Origin: Vulcaniibacterium thermophilum
Lineage (GTDB): Bacteria; Pseudomonadota; Gammaproteobacteria; Xanthomonadales; Xanthomonadaceae
Length of the DNA: 64,000 nt
Direction: 5' to 3'
NCBI RefSeq assembly: GCF_007923255.1
Contig: NZ_VOHJ01000017.1
Location: 1 to 64,000, forward strand
The position numbers were made by a program, and so were the translations under genes. Position 1 is the stretch's first letter; each line of letters opens with the position of its first letter. Positions 63,275-64,000 of this stretch are shown here, piece by piece. The notes beneath the pieces are model-generated. The model did no database searches. It saw only the letters and a program-made list of their open reading frames with translations, and was not told where the DNA came from.

Positions 63275-64000
63275 CGGAATCACGCTCAGCGGCGTGCAGC
63301 GCGCCGCGGTCCTGCTGATGTCGCTCGGCGAGAGCGACGCCGCCGAGGTGCTCAAGCATCTCGGCGCCAAGGAAGTGCAGAAGCTCGGCATGGCGATGGC
63401 GACGATCGGCAACGTCACCCGCCAGCAGGTCGAGGAGGTGGTCGACGAGTTCGTCGCCTCGCTCGAGGACCAGACCTCGCTCGGCGTCGGCGCCGACGAC
63501 TACGTGCGCAAGGTGCTGGTGCAGGCGCTCGGCGAGGACAAGGCCGCCAGCCTGATCGACCGCATCCTGTTCGGGCGCAACACCAAGGGCCTGGACACGT
63601 TGAAGTGGATGGAGCCGCGCGCGGTCGCCGAGCTGATCCGCAACGAGCACCCGCAGATCATCTCGATCGTGCTGGCCCACCTGGACCCCGACCAGTCCGC
63701 GGAGGTGCTGAAGTCGCTGCCCGAGCGCACGCGCGCCGACGTGCTGCTGCGCATCGCCACGCTCGACGGCATCCCGCCGAACGCGCTGCACGAGCTCAAC
63801 GAGATCATGGAGCGCCAGTTCTCCGGCCAGAACAATCTGAAGTCCTCGAGCGTCGGCGGCGTGAAGCTGGCGGCCAACATCATCAACCAGCTCGACACCA
63901 GCACCGAACAGGCGGTGATGGCGCTGATCCGCGACATCGACCAGGACCTGGGCAGCAAGATCCAGGACCTGATGTTCGTGTTCGACGACCTCGGCGAGCT
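63267..64000 (+). CDS. fliG: Flagellar motor switch protein FliG, cut by window edge
   Basis: The first 244 residues of FliG. GVQRAAVLLMSLGESDAAEV opens the FliF-binding domain, and the middle domain contains EHPQIISIVLAHLDPDQSAE, ending near KIQDLMFVFDDLGEL. The C-terminal torque domain lies beyond the window. It overlaps fliF by eight bases, so the stoichiometric ring partners are translationally coupled. Confidence 0.95.
   Translation, partial: MADGITLSGVQRAAVLLMSLGESDAAEVLKHLGAKEVQKLGMAMATIGNVTRQQVEEVVDEFVASLEDQTSLGVGADDYVRKVLVQALGEDKAASLIDRILFGRNTKGLDTLKWMEPRAVAELIRNEHPQIISIVLAHLDPDQSAEVLKSLPERTRADVLLRIATLDGIPPNALHELNEIMERQFSGQNNLKSSSVGGVKLAANIINQLDTSTEQAVMALIRDIDQDLGSKIQDLMFVFDDLGE

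Overview
The window is very GC-rich gammaproteobacterial DNA. It most resembles the Xanthomonadaceae/Lysobacteraceae (Lysobacter, Luteimonas and relatives). The evidence is the rpoN-vemR-fleQ module inside the flagellar cluster, two effectors of the Xanthomonas-type type IV secretion system carrying the XVIPCD signal, a PilZ-like gene after fliS/fliT, and abundant GC-rich palindromic intergenic repeats. No rRNA, tRNA, insertion sequence, prophage or CRISPR array was seen.

Layout. About 1-21.8 kb is ordinary housekeeping and accessory metabolism: a histone H1-like protein cut by the window edge, rhomboid protease plus peptide transporter, two glutathione S-transferases, an M14 carboxypeptidase, a MalT-type LuxR regulator, two c-type cytochromes, an NmrA-like oxidoreductase, a LysR regulator, a quinone oxidoreductase, a PLP decarboxylase, a coupled SRPBCC/thpR/DUF1801 operon, uup, alkB, an FMN-binding stress protein, fnr and a DUF4136 lipoprotein. 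About 21.9-27 kb holds motAB behind a sigma-28 promoter, a tiny hydrophilic protein, a GGDEF protein, a Nudix hydrolase and small membrane proteins.

About 27.1-64 kb is one large motility cluster. On the minus strand lie flgA and the flgM-flgN-histidine kinase operon. On the plus strand lie cheV, flgBCDEF, flgGHIJKL, a three-gene flagellin-modification-like operon (HAD protein, glycosyltransferase-like protein, methyltransferase), fliC-flaG, fliD-fliS-fliT-PilZ, a NarL-type regulator, rpoN, vemR, fleQ and fliEFG (fliG runs off the end). The plus-strand series is broken twice by minus-strand pairs: a periplasmic lipoprotein followed 3 bases later by an XVIPCD effector (42.2-44.7 kb and 53.7-55.9 kb). 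These look like antibacterial effector/immunity cassettes.

Regulation can be read directly. Five matches to the sigma-54 -24/-12 promoter precede flgA, flgB, flgG, the HAD-led operon and fliE. Five matches to the flagellar sigma-28 promoter precede motA, flgM, cheV, fliC and fliD. This fits a RpoN/FleQ class for hook-basal body genes and a FliA/FlgM class for late genes. The cluster encodes RpoN, FleQ and the anti-sigma factor FlgM; fliA itself is not in the window.

The least explained structure is in the non-coding DNA. Heptanucleotide arrays, with the C-rich strand always the sense strand, end 4-26 bases upstream of the flgA, cheV, flgB and fliE promoters. Larger palindromic tandem repeats lie behind them. 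This layout looks non-random and could be length-variable or G-quadruplex-forming control DNA.
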